Assembly (NCBI RefSeq): GCF_029223585.1
Contig: NZ_CP119423.1
Location: 3,348,001-3,412,000, forward strand
DNA from: Photobacterium sp. DA100
GTDB lineage: Bacteria; Pseudomonadota; Gammaproteobacteria; Enterobacterales; Vibrionaceae
Reading direction: 5' to 3'
Length of the DNA stretch: 64,000 nt
Shown here: positions 16,365 through 24,603 of the stretch, one piece after another
How the letters are laid out: each line of letters opens with the position of its first letter
Position numbering within the stretch: the stretch's first letter is position 1
Notes under the pieces: model-generated
Database searches by the model: none
What the model was told of the DNA's origin: nothing
The model's input: the letters and a program-made list of their open reading frames with translations, nothing else
Position numbers and translations under genes: made by a program

Positions 16365-17375
16365 TCATACTTCAGGGATAGCCTGTTTATTTATACTCTG
16401 TCGTAGGCGTAACTCCGGTACAAAGTGCTTCGTGATAGAGCATTCCGTTTGGTTGAGTTGACACATCAGTAGTTCAACGGCGGTTTGAGCCATTTGACTA
16501 ATAGGAAAGTGAACCGACGACACCTGCGGATAAAGCGCAGCACAAAGCTCAATACTGTCGAAACTTATCAAGGATAGTTGTTGCGGCAGTTTTACATTAT
16601 GCTCATGGAAATATTGCAATGCCCCCTGGGTCATTTCCTCACTACATGAAAACAATGCCGTCATTGATGGTGCAGAGCGATGGAGTTGCTCCGCCGCTAA
16701 ATAACCACTTTTTCTGCCGTAGTCTCCCTCTGCACAAAACGCAGGTTCAAAACTAATCGCCGATTGGTGCAAAGCTTCTTTATAACCTTGTAGGCGGAGG
16801 TGGCTGCTTGGACGACTTATAGGACCGGTGATACAACCAATGTGGCGATGCCCCTGCTCTATCAAATGCTCCACCGCCATTTTTGCTGCTAGAGTATGAT
16901 CAAAAGTAATGCAGCGAGACTCCAAGCCTTCAACCACCCGGTCCAGAATCACAAACGGAGTAGATTCCTGAGCAAGCTCCCTCAATTCATCGTCACTCAA
17001 ATGGCGACTATTCAGGACATATCCTTCACACCGGAGGGCATGGAACCGGCGAATCGCTTCCCGCTCACCTTCTGCGCTGTGGTGTCCTTGAGCGGTGATC
17101 AGAAACTTTTTGTGCAAATCCAGTTCTGCCTGTACCTGCTCCATCATTTGGCCAAAGAATCCACCTGTGTAATAGGTGACAAGCAAACCAGTCATATTGG
17201 ATGAAGCTGTCGCCAACGAACGGGCGATCGCACTTGGCCGATAGTTTAGCTCTGCCATTGCCTGCTCGACTTTCCTTTTGGTATCGGAACGAAAGGCACC
17301 TTCTCCATTTATGATCCGCGATACTGTCGAGCGGTGGACACCAGCCAATGCTGCAACATCTTTTATACTTGCCAT
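16365..17375 (-). CDS. LacI-family repressor of the disaccharide PTS operon
   Basis: The protein has 336 residues. The ATG at 17375 is chosen because GGAGGAGAGG precedes it; a longer frame would need a TTG codon. Residues 2-22 form the LacI helix-turn-helix (SIKDVAALAGVHRSTVSRI), followed by the hinge helix with NYRPSAIARSLA, then a periplasmic-binding-protein-like sugar sensor to the end. It is the last gene of the minus-strand cluster, 240 bp after chbG, the same order as V. cholerae VC1286 relative to VC1281-VC1285. The likely operator is the perfect palindrome GCAACCGGTTGC at 21918-21929 upstream of the IIB gene. The inducer is probably a (phospho)disaccharide, which I infer from the neighbours. 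Confidence 0.9.
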   Translation of the reverse strand: MASIKDVAALAGVHRSTVSRIINGEGAFRSDTKRKVEQAMAELNYRPSAIARSLATASSNMTGLLVTYYTGGFFGQMMEQVQAELDLHKKFLITAQGHHSAEGEREAIRRFHALRCEGYVLNSRHLSDDELRELAQESTPFVILDRVVEGLESRCITFDHTLAAKMAVEHLIEQGHRHIGCITGPISRPSSHLRLQGYKEALHQSAISFEPAFCAEGDYGRKSGYLAAEQLHRSAPSMTALFSCSEEMTQGALQYFHEHNVKLPQQLSLISFDSIELCAALYPQVSSVHFPISQMAQTAVELLMCQLNQTECSITKHFVPELRLRQSINKQAIPEV

Positions 17376-17516
17376 GGCAGTTGCCTCTCCTCCTTCACCA
17401 TTATTTTCCAACCATATTATTGGTTCATCATATCTCGCTAGCGACTATAAAGTGATTTAATTGGTACATGAAGTGATTAACGAGCGTTTTAATATTCAGA
17501 TCTCAACATATAGCAA

Positions 17517-17574
17517 GCTGCCAGTAGAATGCATCGGTTCATATACAGAGGGGGAATAATGCACTACTGGCAGC
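17517..17574. repeat. 11-bp inverted repeat with 36-nt loop between chbG and the LacI gene
   Basis: GCTGCCAGTAG (17517-17527) and CTACTGGCAGC (17564-17574) are exact complements. No T-tract follows on the minus strand. It could be an operator pair, an RNA processing stem or an attenuating hairpin lowering regulator expression. Confidence 0.6.
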
Positions 17575-17615
17575 GGCTATTATTTTTATTGCTCCCTCAC
17601 CGCTCTAACTGCAAG

Positions 17616-18338
17616 TTACTTAAGAACATTGAAATTACTGACGGTCACCTCCCACCGTTCCAGTGCTTCACCCAGCCTATCGTCCGTCAAGATCTCTAAT
17701 TCCTTCGCCCTTGGCAGCACATAGCTACTAGATTCGAGTAAAGGCTGATCGACATAGGCCGGATGGCACATAATCTCTAGCACCTCGCACTGCCCACGGT
17801 GCTGATCAATAATCGCCAACAGATCATCAAGCTTCGGGGCATCGCTATAGAAGTCCTTATTGAAGGCATAACTACGTCCGCTAAACGAACTCGAAGCCCG
17901 GAGCGGTACCTGATAGCAGCCAACAACATCCTCGATAACAGGCAATAGCTTGGGGTGCATATGCGTATGGTGGTGACTGTCGACATGGCTAAGCGGTAAC
18001 CCCGTAGCCAAAAAACACTCAATCTGTGCTGTTACCTCATCGGCCACCTGTTGCTCATTAAAATCCCGCCTTAACCAGAACTCATCTTTATTCAAAAAGT
18101 AGCCATCATTTCCCACGAGGCAGGAGGGAACGGTTAAAGGAGCTCCGGCAGTTAACCGTAGGTGTAGCCCGACAGCCAACGAAGGATTCTCGGCAGCTAG
18201 TTGAACTGCATGATTCTCCGCCAGCTCCCCAACCATCATGGTTGTCGAGCGCACTACCCCGTTATAGCACGCATCAGCGATCCCAAGATTGACGCCTCGC
18301 GTCAAACCAAAATCATCGGCGTTAAATATGACATGCAT
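17616..18338 (-). CDS. chbG: ChbG/YdjC-type chitooligosaccharide deacetylase
   Basis: The protein has 240 residues, the family's usual size. AGGAGG lies six bases before the start. YdjC-fold metal ligands are visible: NADDFG with Asp8 and Asp9, GLHL with His59, and DSHHHTH with His122-His124. In E. coli, ChbG removes one acetyl group from chitobiose (phosphate), which lets GH4 enzymes hydrolyse the sugar and creates the inducer. Here it follows the GH4 gene by 56 bp in the same operon, so the same role is likely: preparing phosphorylated acetylated dimers for the 6-phospho-glycosidase. It acts in the cytoplasm and has no signal peptide. The V. cholerae equivalent is VC1285. Confidence 0.88.
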   Translation of the reverse strand: MHVIFNADDFGLTRGVNLGIADACYNGVVRSTTMMVGELAENHAVQLAAENPSLAVGLHLRLTAGAPLTVPSCLVGNDGYFLNKDEFWLRRDFNEQQVADEVTAQIECFLATGLPLSHVDSHHHTHMHPKLLPVIEDVVGCYQVPLRASSSFSGRSYAFNKDFYSDAPKLDDLLAIIDQHRGQCEVLEIMCHPAYVDQPLLESSSYVLPRAKELEILTDDRLGEALERWEVTVSNFNVLK

Positions 18339-18394
18339 AATTTACCTCCTCATGCGAAACAGCGCGGCATGCCACCGCACTGGTCGCAGGTAAG

Positions 18395-19711
18395 TTAGCG
18401 TGCAGAAAAATTCGGCAAATAGTCGTGATTTACCCGCAGCGTATCATCAAGTATCCCTTTGGCCCGAGTGATATCCGGAACCAGAGGGTTGCTTGCCAAT
18501 GCCATCAACGCTTTGTCATAGTCACCACTGACCGCGGCCTCGATCGTCAATTGCTCATAAGCTTTGACCTGATGGATCAAGCCACTCATTGCCGGACTCA
18601 GCGTCCCGATCGCCAGCGGACGAGCTCCCCAGCTCCCTACCACCGCACTGCATTCGATCACCGCATCATCCGGTAGGGTTGTGATGGCCCCGTTATTGCG
18701 AACATTAATGACATGGATCGTGTTGAGGTTGTTGTAAATGGCATCGACCAAGTTCAATGACGCATCGGAGTAGTAAGCGCCGCCGCGCTTCTCAAGCAGC
18801 TCGGGTTTATGATCCAGCGTGGTATCTTTATATAGCTCGAACAGCTCGGCCTCGGTTTCCCTGACCTGCTCGGCCCGAGTCCCGCCGTTGAGCGCGGCCT
18901 CTTTTTCTTCGGCCAGCATGGCATCAGTCTGATAAAAATAACGATGGTACGGACAAGGGATCGCCCCCAGCGCTTTTAAAAAGTCAGGATCCCACGGCTC
19001 TTCGAAGATATTGTTCATGCTGAAGTTCGCACCGTCACCGATTTTTTCCAACACCTCAGCAGTGATATCTGTGCCATCAAGCCAGGCACGGTGTGCCCAT
19101 ACCAAATGGTTCAGCCCGGCACATTCCAGCGATAGGCTCTCTGGCGAGCATTTCATGATCTCCGCAATCATCATTTTCATCGATACCGGGACATTGCAAA
19201 GGCCAATGGATTTCACCTTGGTGTGTTTCAAGATCGCCTCGGTCACCAGTCCTGCCGGATTGGTGAAATTGAGCATCCACGCATTAGGGGCCAGTTCTTC
19301 AATATCCCGGCAGATATCCAAAATAACCGGGATCGTTCTGAGTGCCTTCGCAAACCCGCCCGGGCCCGTTGTCTCCTGCCCGATCACATCGTACTTAAGG
19401 GGAATTCGCTCATCGTTCGCACGCGCCTGCAAACCACCCACCCGGAACTGGGTCATAACAAAATCCGCACCGTCAATGGCTGCCCGGCGATCCAGCGATG
19501 CCCGAACCGTCATTTTCGCCCCAGACTTTTCGACCATTCGCCGCGTGAGCGCCTCGATGATCTCCAGCTTTTCTCGGCCGGCTTCAATATCGACAAAGTG
19601 CATCTCCGTGACTGGCAGGCTGTCTAGCCGCTTGAGCACTCCTTCGACCAGCTCTGGCGTGTAGCTGCTTCCCCCACCGATAATCGCAAGCTTGAGTGAT
19701 GGTTTCGTCAT
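18395..19711 (-). CDS. chbF: 6-phospho-beta-glycosidase, GH4 family
   Basis: The protein has 438 residues, typical of GH4. The NAD-binding loop IIGGGSSYTPEL is at 10-21, with LNFTNPAG (147-154) in the Rossmann-like domain. The metal-binding Cys172 (GLCNVP) and His202 (GLNHLVW) are present, so the NAD- and metal-dependent redox mechanism should work. It splits the 6-phospho-disaccharide delivered by the PTS into a sugar and a sugar-6-phosphate. It starts nine bases after the IIA gene, with AAGGAA as ribosome binding site overlapping that stop. By analogy with E. coli ChbF and V. cholerae VC1284, substrates may be chitosan or chitobiose phosphate or cellobiose phosphate. I give the chb symbol by family, not proven substrate. 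Confidence 0.88.
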   Translation of the reverse strand: MTKPSLKLAIIGGGSSYTPELVEGVLKRLDSLPVTEMHFVDIEAGREKLEIIEALTRRMVEKSGAKMTVRASLDRRAAIDGADFVMTQFRVGGLQARANDERIPLKYDVIGQETTGPGGFAKALRTIPVILDICRDIEELAPNAWMLNFTNPAGLVTEAILKHTKVKSIGLCNVPVSMKMMIAEIMKCSPESLSLECAGLNHLVWAHRAWLDGTDITAEVLEKIGDGANFSMNNIFEEPWDPDFLKALGAIPCPYHRYFYQTDAMLAEEKEAALNGGTRAEQVRETEAELFELYKDTTLDHKPELLEKRGGAYYSDASLNLVDAIYNNLNTIHVINVRNNGAITTLPDDAVIECSAVVGSWGARPLAIGTLSPAMSGLIHQVKAYEQLTIEAAVSGDYDKALMALASNPLVPDITRAKGILDDTLRVNHDYLPNFSAR

Positions 19712-19720
19712 AATCGTTCC

Positions 19721-20032
19721 TTATTTACCTGACAACCTTTCATGTAAGGACACCATCTCCGTCGCCATCTCGTGGGCAAGAATGGTTGTCATCAAGTGAT
19801 CCTGGGCGTGGACCATCACGAGGGTCATCTTCACTTTGCCTTCCCCTTCATCCGCTTCAATGAGCTGGGTTTGGGTCAGATGGGCTTGGTTCAGGCACAC
19901 CTTGGCCTGTTTAAGCCGTTCGCGAGCCTGGTCCAGCTCTTGTTTTTTTGCCAATGACAGTGCCTCAAAGCACAAACTGCGTGCCTCGCCCGCATTAACG
20001 ATGATGTTCATCACTACCGCTTCTTGATCCAT
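19721..20032 (-). CDS. chbA: PTS EIIA, lactose/cellobiose/chitobiose type
   Basis: The protein has 103 residues, the usual size of a free-standing IIA of this family, which is an all-helical trimer. The active-site motif is VMVHAQDHLMT, with His75 as the phospho-acceptor by alignment to IIA-Lac and Asp78 as metal ligand. It passes phosphate from HPr to the IIB encoded at the head of the operon. AAGGAG stands nine bases before the ATG. It lies between the IIC and GH4 genes with short gaps (56 and 9 bp), so it is clearly part of the same transcript. Confidence 0.92.
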   Translation of the reverse strand: MDQEAVVMNIIVNAGEARSLCFEALSLAKKQELDQARERLKQAKVCLNQAHLTQTQLIEADEGEGKVKMTLVMVHAQDHLMTTILAHEMATEMVSLHERLSGK

Positions 20033-20088
20033 ATATAACTCTCCTTAGTGAAAAGCCAGGCGGCGGCTCTCCCGCCTCCCGGTAAATA

Positions 20089-21417
20089 TTAAGCGGTGAC
20101 ACCCTCCCCCTCTGGGGCCTTCTCTTGGGCTGCTGCGGTTTCACCTTCTTGCTCGAGCAATTGCTTTTCAAAAATCTTGAAGAACGGCAGGTAGATGAAC
20201 AGATCGACAACAATCAGCGCAACAACCAGCAACACTGGGGCCAGCGTCCAGCCACTCCCCCACGATGCACCGATAATTGCCGGGGTTGTCCACGGGGTTG
20301 TGGCGACCCCCATGCCGACAAAGCCCATATGCACGGCGGTATAGGCAATCACTGCATTGAAAATAGGGGCGAAAACAAACGGGACAAACAAAGTTGGATT
20401 AAGTACCAGCGGTGCACCGAAAATAATCGGTTCGTTGATTTGGAAGAAGCCCGGAACCGCACTCATTCGTCCTAGGCTGCGCAGGTGAGCCGAGCGGCTG
20501 AACGCCATCAGGATAGCCAGCGCCAAGGTTGCCCCCGAGCCGCCGATGAAGATGTAGAAGTCCCAGAAAGGTTGCGTAAAGATATTAGGGATAGGCTCGC
20601 CAGCCACAAACGCCTCGATATTGGCGCCAATGTTAGTCAGGAAGATTGGCGATAGCAAACCAACAACGATGGCTGCACCGTGGATACCGGCAAACCACAG
20701 CAGCTGAGACAGTAACAGCGCACCAATGATGGCAGGCAAGGAGTTCGAAGCGCTGACGAGCGGCTTGAACATCTGCATCACCGCATCCGGGATCAGCATG
20801 TCAAACTGGGTCTGGACAAACAGGCTCAGTGGATACAACGTCATGAACACAACCAATACCGGGATCAGCATTTCAAACGAGCGAGCAATCGCCGGCGGAA
20901 CCTGCTCGGGCATCCGAATGGTCACATTGTGCTTTTTCAGTAAGCGGTATAGCTCAACCGAGAAGAACGCACACAAAACGGCAGTGAAGATCCCCGTGCC
21001 GCCCATGTGCGCGGTCGGCAATCCGCCATCTCGGGCGGGGGAGGCAACCAACAAGAAGCTCATCAGCGACAGGCATGCACTGGTGATGCCATCGAGCTTG
21101 TAAGCGCGAGCGAGACTATAGGCGACGCCCAGCGACACAAATATTGTCATAATGCCCATCGACATGTTGAATGGCATCATTATTTGGTCGAAGTTATTGC
21201 TTGCGAAATCCAGCCAAGCACGGGCAAAGGCATTTTGAGAGTCTTCGGAAAACGGGGGGAAAGCCAATATTAAAATAAAGCTACCCACGATAATAAAGGG
21301 CATTGCGGTAATAAAGCCATCACGCATTGCCCGTACATGTTTTTGTGTACCCACTTTCGACGCCAACGGAGCGATATGCTGTTCGACGACGTTCATGACC
21401 TTATCATAAAACTTCAT
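20089..21417 (-). CDS. chbC: PTS EIIC, cellobiose/chitobiose type permease
   Basis: The protein has 442 residues with about ten hydrophobic segments and the architecture of ChbC-like permeases. Recognisable stretches are AMPFIIVGSFILIL (38-51), the substrate-region sequence FFQINEPIIFGAPLVLNP and the MGVATTPWTTPAIIGASWG loop. It moves the disaccharide through the inner membrane while IIB phosphorylates it. The C terminus is acidic and Gln-rich (EGETAAAQEKAPEGEG), a cytoplasmic tail without known function. It lies 119 bp after the IIB gene. Cellobiose and (GlcN)2/(GlcNAc)2 permeases cannot be told apart by eye; context favours chitin-derived dimers. Confidence 0.92.
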   Translation of the reverse strand: MKFYDKVMNVVEQHIAPLASKVGTQKHVRAMRDGFITAMPFIIVGSFILILAFPPFSEDSQNAFARAWLDFASNNFDQIMMPFNMSMGIMTIFVSLGVAYSLARAYKLDGITSACLSLMSFLLVASPARDGGLPTAHMGGTGIFTAVLCAFFSVELYRLLKKHNVTIRMPEQVPPAIARSFEMLIPVLVVFMTLYPLSLFVQTQFDMLIPDAVMQMFKPLVSASNSLPAIIGALLLSQLLWFAGIHGAAIVVGLLSPIFLTNIGANIEAFVAGEPIPNIFTQPFWDFYIFIGGSGATLALAILMAFSRSAHLRSLGRMSAVPGFFQINEPIIFGAPLVLNPTLFVPFVFAPIFNAVIAYTAVHMGFVGMGVATTPWTTPAIIGASWGSGWTLAPVLLVVALIVVDLFIYLPFFKIFEKQLLEQEGETAAAQEKAPEGEGVTA

Positions 21418-21536
21418 ATAACCAGTCCTTTTCTTTCATCTAAGCTTCTCTCAAAAACAAACATAGAGAACAAAGAATTCCTTATTTAAAATCAAGTTAA
21501 AACAGCCGAGTATATTTCTATTGATTTTGCTTGGCT

Positions 21537-21845
21537 CTAATCTGATATTAATGACAAGGCCTGATCGAGAACTTCCTCGCCTTTCATCATGCCGTAAGCC
21601 ATCGGTGAAATCGCTTCAACCGGTTTACCATAGCGACTAGCCGTCTTCCTCAGTTCCTCTAGCTGAAAGCGAACTTGCGGGCCTAGCAGGCAGACATCAA
21701 ACACTTGTATCGCATCTTCAAACGCCGTCACTGCTTGCGCTTCAATTTGGCAATCAATACCACGCTCATCCGCTGCTTTTACCATTCTCTGAACTAACAT
21801 GCTGGTTGACATGCCAGCGCTACAACATAACAAAATCTTCTTCAT
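21537..21845 (-). CDS. chbB: PTS EIIB, cellobiose/chitobiose type
   Basis: The protein has 102 residues from the ATG at 21845, chosen because GGAGAG precedes it and because it gives the family N terminus MKKILLCCSAGMSTS. Cys8 in CSAGMSTS is the phosphorylated cysteine. The fold resembles low-molecular-weight tyrosine phosphatases, and GPQVRF matches the conserved second loop. It takes phosphate from IIA and gives it to the sugar bound by IIC. It is the first gene of the operon. The upstream 420 bp, shared with the divergent deacetylase, contain the likely LacI-type operator. Confidence 0.92.
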   Translation of the reverse strand: MKKILLCCSAGMSTSMLVQRMVKAADERGIDCQIEAQAVTAFEDAIQVFDVCLLGPQVRFQLEELRKTASRYGKPVEAISPMAYGMMKGEEVLDQALSLISD

Positions 21846-21917
21846 CCCACTCTCCAGTTTTTTTACGCTTTCCAAACGTTATAAAAAGTCTAAACAAATA
21901 AGATAAAAACCTAAAGC

Positions 21918-21929
21918 GCAACCGGTTGC
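21918..21929. promoter_or_regulatory. Probable LacI-family operator
   Basis: The 12-bp perfect palindrome GCAACCGGTTGC lies 73 bp upstream of the IIB start. Its form, with central CCGG and flanking GCAA/TTGC, is that of LacI/GalR-family operators. The only LacI-type gene nearby is at 16365-17375. The rest of the divergent 420-bp gap (21846-22265) is very A/T-rich, and I could not place a convincing promoter for either side. Confidence 0.65.
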
Positions 21930-22265
21930 ATTAATTGTGAACACACTCTCAATTTATAATGGAAAATGAATTAAAACACTCCAACCAAATAAAAACACAA
22001 AAATATTATTTAACCTCATTATAAATGAGTAATTTGTCGATAGTCATTTATAGCATCATTTAAATCAAAGTTTCCATGAAATAAAATAAAACAAATTAAA
22101 CATAATGAGAAATGGCCCGCATAATCAAAGTACCTTTGTAGAATATTTCAAATAAAAGGAGCGCTATTAAATAACCAATCACGAGTTATTTGATTTCCAA
22201 AGCATTTATTACAGTTATATCAATAAATATTTGATACTTTGACCAACCTCTATATGTGAGTAACT

Positions 22266-23552
22266 ATGAACCTGAATAAAACAACGCTAGCAGTATTCTG
22301 CTACAGCGCAATACTTGCGACCTCAATAACAGCCCAGGCAGCCTCTAAAGGCACGATTTACATGACATTTGACGATGGACCAATCGATGCAACCATCCCC
22401 ATTGTGGAAATCATGAACGAGGCTGGTGTAAAGGGGACCTTCTATGTCAATGGCTGGCACCTCGATGGGATCGGTGACGAGAATGAGGATAGAGCACTTG
22501 AGGCACTGCAGCTGCTCCTCGACACTGGACATACCGTCGCCAACCACAGCTACAACCATATGGTGCACAACTGTGTCGAGAAGTTCGGCCCCAATAGTGC
22601 CGCAGAGTGCAACGCGACCGGTAACCATCAGATTAATTCTTACCAAGATCCTGCATTCGATGCCTCTATGTTCGATATGAATGTGACGGTACTTGAGTCA
22701 TATATTCCAGCTATCAACAGCTACCCGAATTACAAAGGTAAAAACCTCGCCCGCCTGCCCTACACCAACAGCTGGCGGGTCGCCAAAGATTTCAAGGGGG
22801 ATGGACTATGTGCAACCTCCGATGACTACAAGCCCTGGGAGCCTGGCTATATCTGCGACCCAGCCGATCCCTCCAACAGCGTCCGCTCATCCATTGGCGT
22901 TGCGGAAATCCTCACCAATAAAAATTACCAGTTCCACGGCTGGGATGTCGACTGGGCACCGGAAAACTGGGGCATTGACATGCCAGCCAACAGCTTAACT
23001 GAAGCCGAAGCTTTTCTGGGATATGTCGAAGCCGCTTTCAATACTTGCGCCCCCACAACCATTGAGCCGGTCAATTCAAAGACCCAGAACTTCCCATGCG
23101 GTACACCGCTCCATGCCGACAAGGTGATCGTACTGACCCATGCCTTCCTCTACGAAGATGGCAAGCGTGGTATGGGGGCAACCAAGAATCTGCCTAAACT
23201 ACGCAAGTTCCTCAAGATCGCCAAGGAGGCAGGGTATACCTTCGACACTTTGGACAACTATACCCCGGAGTGGACAGTAGGTACCTCGTACGCCAAAGGC
23301 GACTATGTCACCCTCGACAATACCCTGTATACCGCAACGGTTGATCACACGGCGCAAGCTGATTGGGCACCATCATCGACATCGAGTCTTTGGGTGAATA
23401 GCATGCCCCTCACAGTATGGACGGTCAATGTCAGCTACGATGAGGGCGATGTCGTGACCTACAAAGGTGCACGCTATGTAGTCAACGCAGCCCATATTTC
23501 GCAGCCGAACTGGACACCCGATAACGAGCCAACCCTATTTAGCAAACTGTAG
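22266..23552 (+). CDS. Secreted chitin-oligosaccharide deacetylase (CE4) with two chitin-binding modules
   Basis: The protein has 428 residues. A signal peptide covers about 1-25 (ILATSITAQA). The NodB (CE4) domain spans 28-330, with TFDDGP (Asp36 base, Asp37 metal), metal ligands His94 and His98 in NHSYNH, and His292 in VLTHAF as catalytic acid. Two CBM5/12-like modules follow (about 335-378 and 384-424), each with W-x-Y-GD-V, H-xxQ-x-W-P. It closely resembles the V. cholerae enzyme VC1280, which removes one acetyl group from chitin oligomers outside the cytoplasm. It is divergent from the PTS operon, as the product supplier for it. The ribosome binding site is weak (GTGAG). The tRNA-Leu terminator at 23581-23612 can stop its transcript. 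Confidence 0.93.
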   Translation: MNLNKTTLAVFCYSAILATSITAQAASKGTIYMTFDDGPIDATIPIVEIMNEAGVKGTFYVNGWHLDGIGDENEDRALEALQLLLDTGHTVANHSYNHMVHNCVEKFGPNSAAECNATGNHQINSYQDPAFDASMFDMNVTVLESYIPAINSYPNYKGKNLARLPYTNSWRVAKDFKGDGLCATSDDYKPWEPGYICDPADPSNSVRSSIGVAEILTNKNYQFHGWDVDWAPENWGIDMPANSLTEAEAFLGYVEAAFNTCAPTTIEPVNSKTQNFPCGTPLHADKVIVLTHAFLYEDGKRGMGATKNLPKLRKFLKIAKEAGYTFDTLDNYTPEWTVGTSYAKGDYVTLDNTLYTATVDHTAQADWAPSSTSSLWVNSMPLTVWTVNVSYDEGDVVTYKGARYVVNAAHISQPNWTPDNEPTLFSKL

Positions 23553-23580
23553 ATGATTTGATATTGGCGAGTGCCAGATA

Positions 23581-23612
23581 CAACAAAGCCCCGACTTTCG
23601 TCGAGGCTTTGT
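23581..23612. terminator. Terminator of tRNA-Leu copy 2, shared with the deacetylase
   Basis: This is the same stem as at 16062-16095 (AAAGCCCCGAC/GTCGAGGCTTT, loop TTTC). It lies between convergent genes and could work in both directions. Confidence 0.7.
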
Positions 23613-23622
23613 CATTTGAAAA

Positions 23623-23708
23623 TGGTGCCCGGGGCCGGACTTGAACCGGCACAGTTATTCACCGGCGGATTTTGAATCCGCTGCGTCTACCAATTTCGCC
23701 ACCCGGGC
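23623..23708 (-). tRNA. tRNA-Leu (CAA), copy 2
   Basis: This 86-nt tRNA is identical to the gene at 16104-16189, including the long variable arm, encoded CCA and anticodon CAA. The flanking terminator is also shared, but the upstream promoter is different and weaker. Confidence 0.97.
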
Positions 23709-23828
23709 ATGCGAATCATTCTACGTATCTAGTTTGCCAACGCAATAGGAAAAAGGAAGAAAATCGCGCTCTCAAGTTTGTTTGCTGAGATTTTGAGCAT
23801 TTTTGAAAATCAAGCCCATAACCCAGCG

Positions 23829-24170
23829 CTAAACCCGCCAGAATTGATATAAACACTTAGGTCCATGTTGTAGCCACCAGCCCAGCCCTGTCATCGAGAC
23901 TTTATAGGGCAGCCAGGCACGCAGCCAGCTCTGACGCCGGGTAATTCTCAGAGATCCACCATTAGGGACAAGCACAACTAACTGATGTCCGGCAAAGATA
24001 AAAGGGGCGTGCGATAACGTCTTAGATACAGCAACACGACAATACAAACCAACCAAAGCCGACAGCATCCCAGCGCTCGGAACCGTAAGGGTCAGTTGAG
24101 TCCCCTGAGCGCTGAGGTGAGCGACTTCCCCATCAAGCTCGACCTCAACGCCACCATTGTACTCCAGCAT
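23829..24170 (-). CDS. Hypothetical protein, translationally coupled to the upstream gene
   Basis: The protein has 113 residues. Its ATG shares one base with the TGA of the upstream gene, so the two are probably translated together. The first half is rich in valine, leucine and glycine with beta-strand character (VEVELDGEVAHLSAQGTQLTLTV, shown in part). The second half is basic and tryptophan-rich (ITRRQSWLRAWLPYK, GLGWWLQHG). No signal peptide, membrane helix or family motif is evident. Unknown function; expression as a pair is the main clue. Confidence 0.55.
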   Translation of the reverse strand: MLEYNGGVEVELDGEVAHLSAQGTQLTLTVPSAGMLSALVGLYCRVAVSKTLSHAPFIFAGHQLVVLVPNGGSLRITRRQSWLRAWLPYKVSMTGLGWWLQHGPKCLYQFWRV

Positions 24171-24373
24171 CAATCGAGGTTGCGGCCGCGTATACTAATA
24201 CTGCCGTTGACCTTCCAGATAGAATGGTCCGACTTTTCGCCGGCACCGCTGGGTACACTGATTTCAACGTGATCAAAATCATAGGTTAATTCAGCATGTC
24301 GCTCCGTCAGTTTGTCATAAAGGGCACCAGCCAGTTCCGGCCAGTTGGTTGTATTGTCATTGGTATCTGCCAT
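24170..24373 (-). CDS. Hypothetical 67-residue protein
   Basis: The start at 24373 is chosen because GAGGAG lies seven bases upstream. The protein begins MADTNDNTTNWPELAGALYDKL and has a negative charge, with one predicted helix followed by strands (ELTYDFDHVEISVPSG, SIWKVNGSISIRG). I do not recognise it. Its stop overlaps the start of the next gene by one base. The region upstream to 24603 has no other gene, and the divergent RDD gene begins there. Confidence 0.6.
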   Translation of the reverse strand: MADTNDNTTNWPELAGALYDKLTERHAELTYDFDHVEISVPSGAGEKSDHSIWKVNGSISIRGRNLD

Positions 24374-24603
24374 GGTGTTGCTCCTCAATCACAATAAGCC
24401 CAAGAAGGCTTTCATTTGGAAATCGGCCTCTCCTTCCTCGCTCCGAGGCAATTTGGGGCCACAGACTTCAATAAATATAGTGCCCTTGTCCAAAACTGCT
24501 GTTGGGATGACTCTCATTTCCAAGATCCGCATCATTCACCCTCGCCAGTTATATTGCTACACTGCACGCAAGATCTTGAAGCTTAGCTAATTTGGATATC
24601 CCT

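Noticed and set aside
21936..21951. CRP site TGTGA-N6-TCTCA before the PTS operon
   Set aside because: Only one half matches the consensus well; cAMP control is plausible but the sequence is not enough to claim a site.
16104..23708. Genomic island with integrase at tRNA-Leu
   Set aside because: No integrase, excisionase or transposase gene is present; only the duplicated tRNA is kept as an observation.
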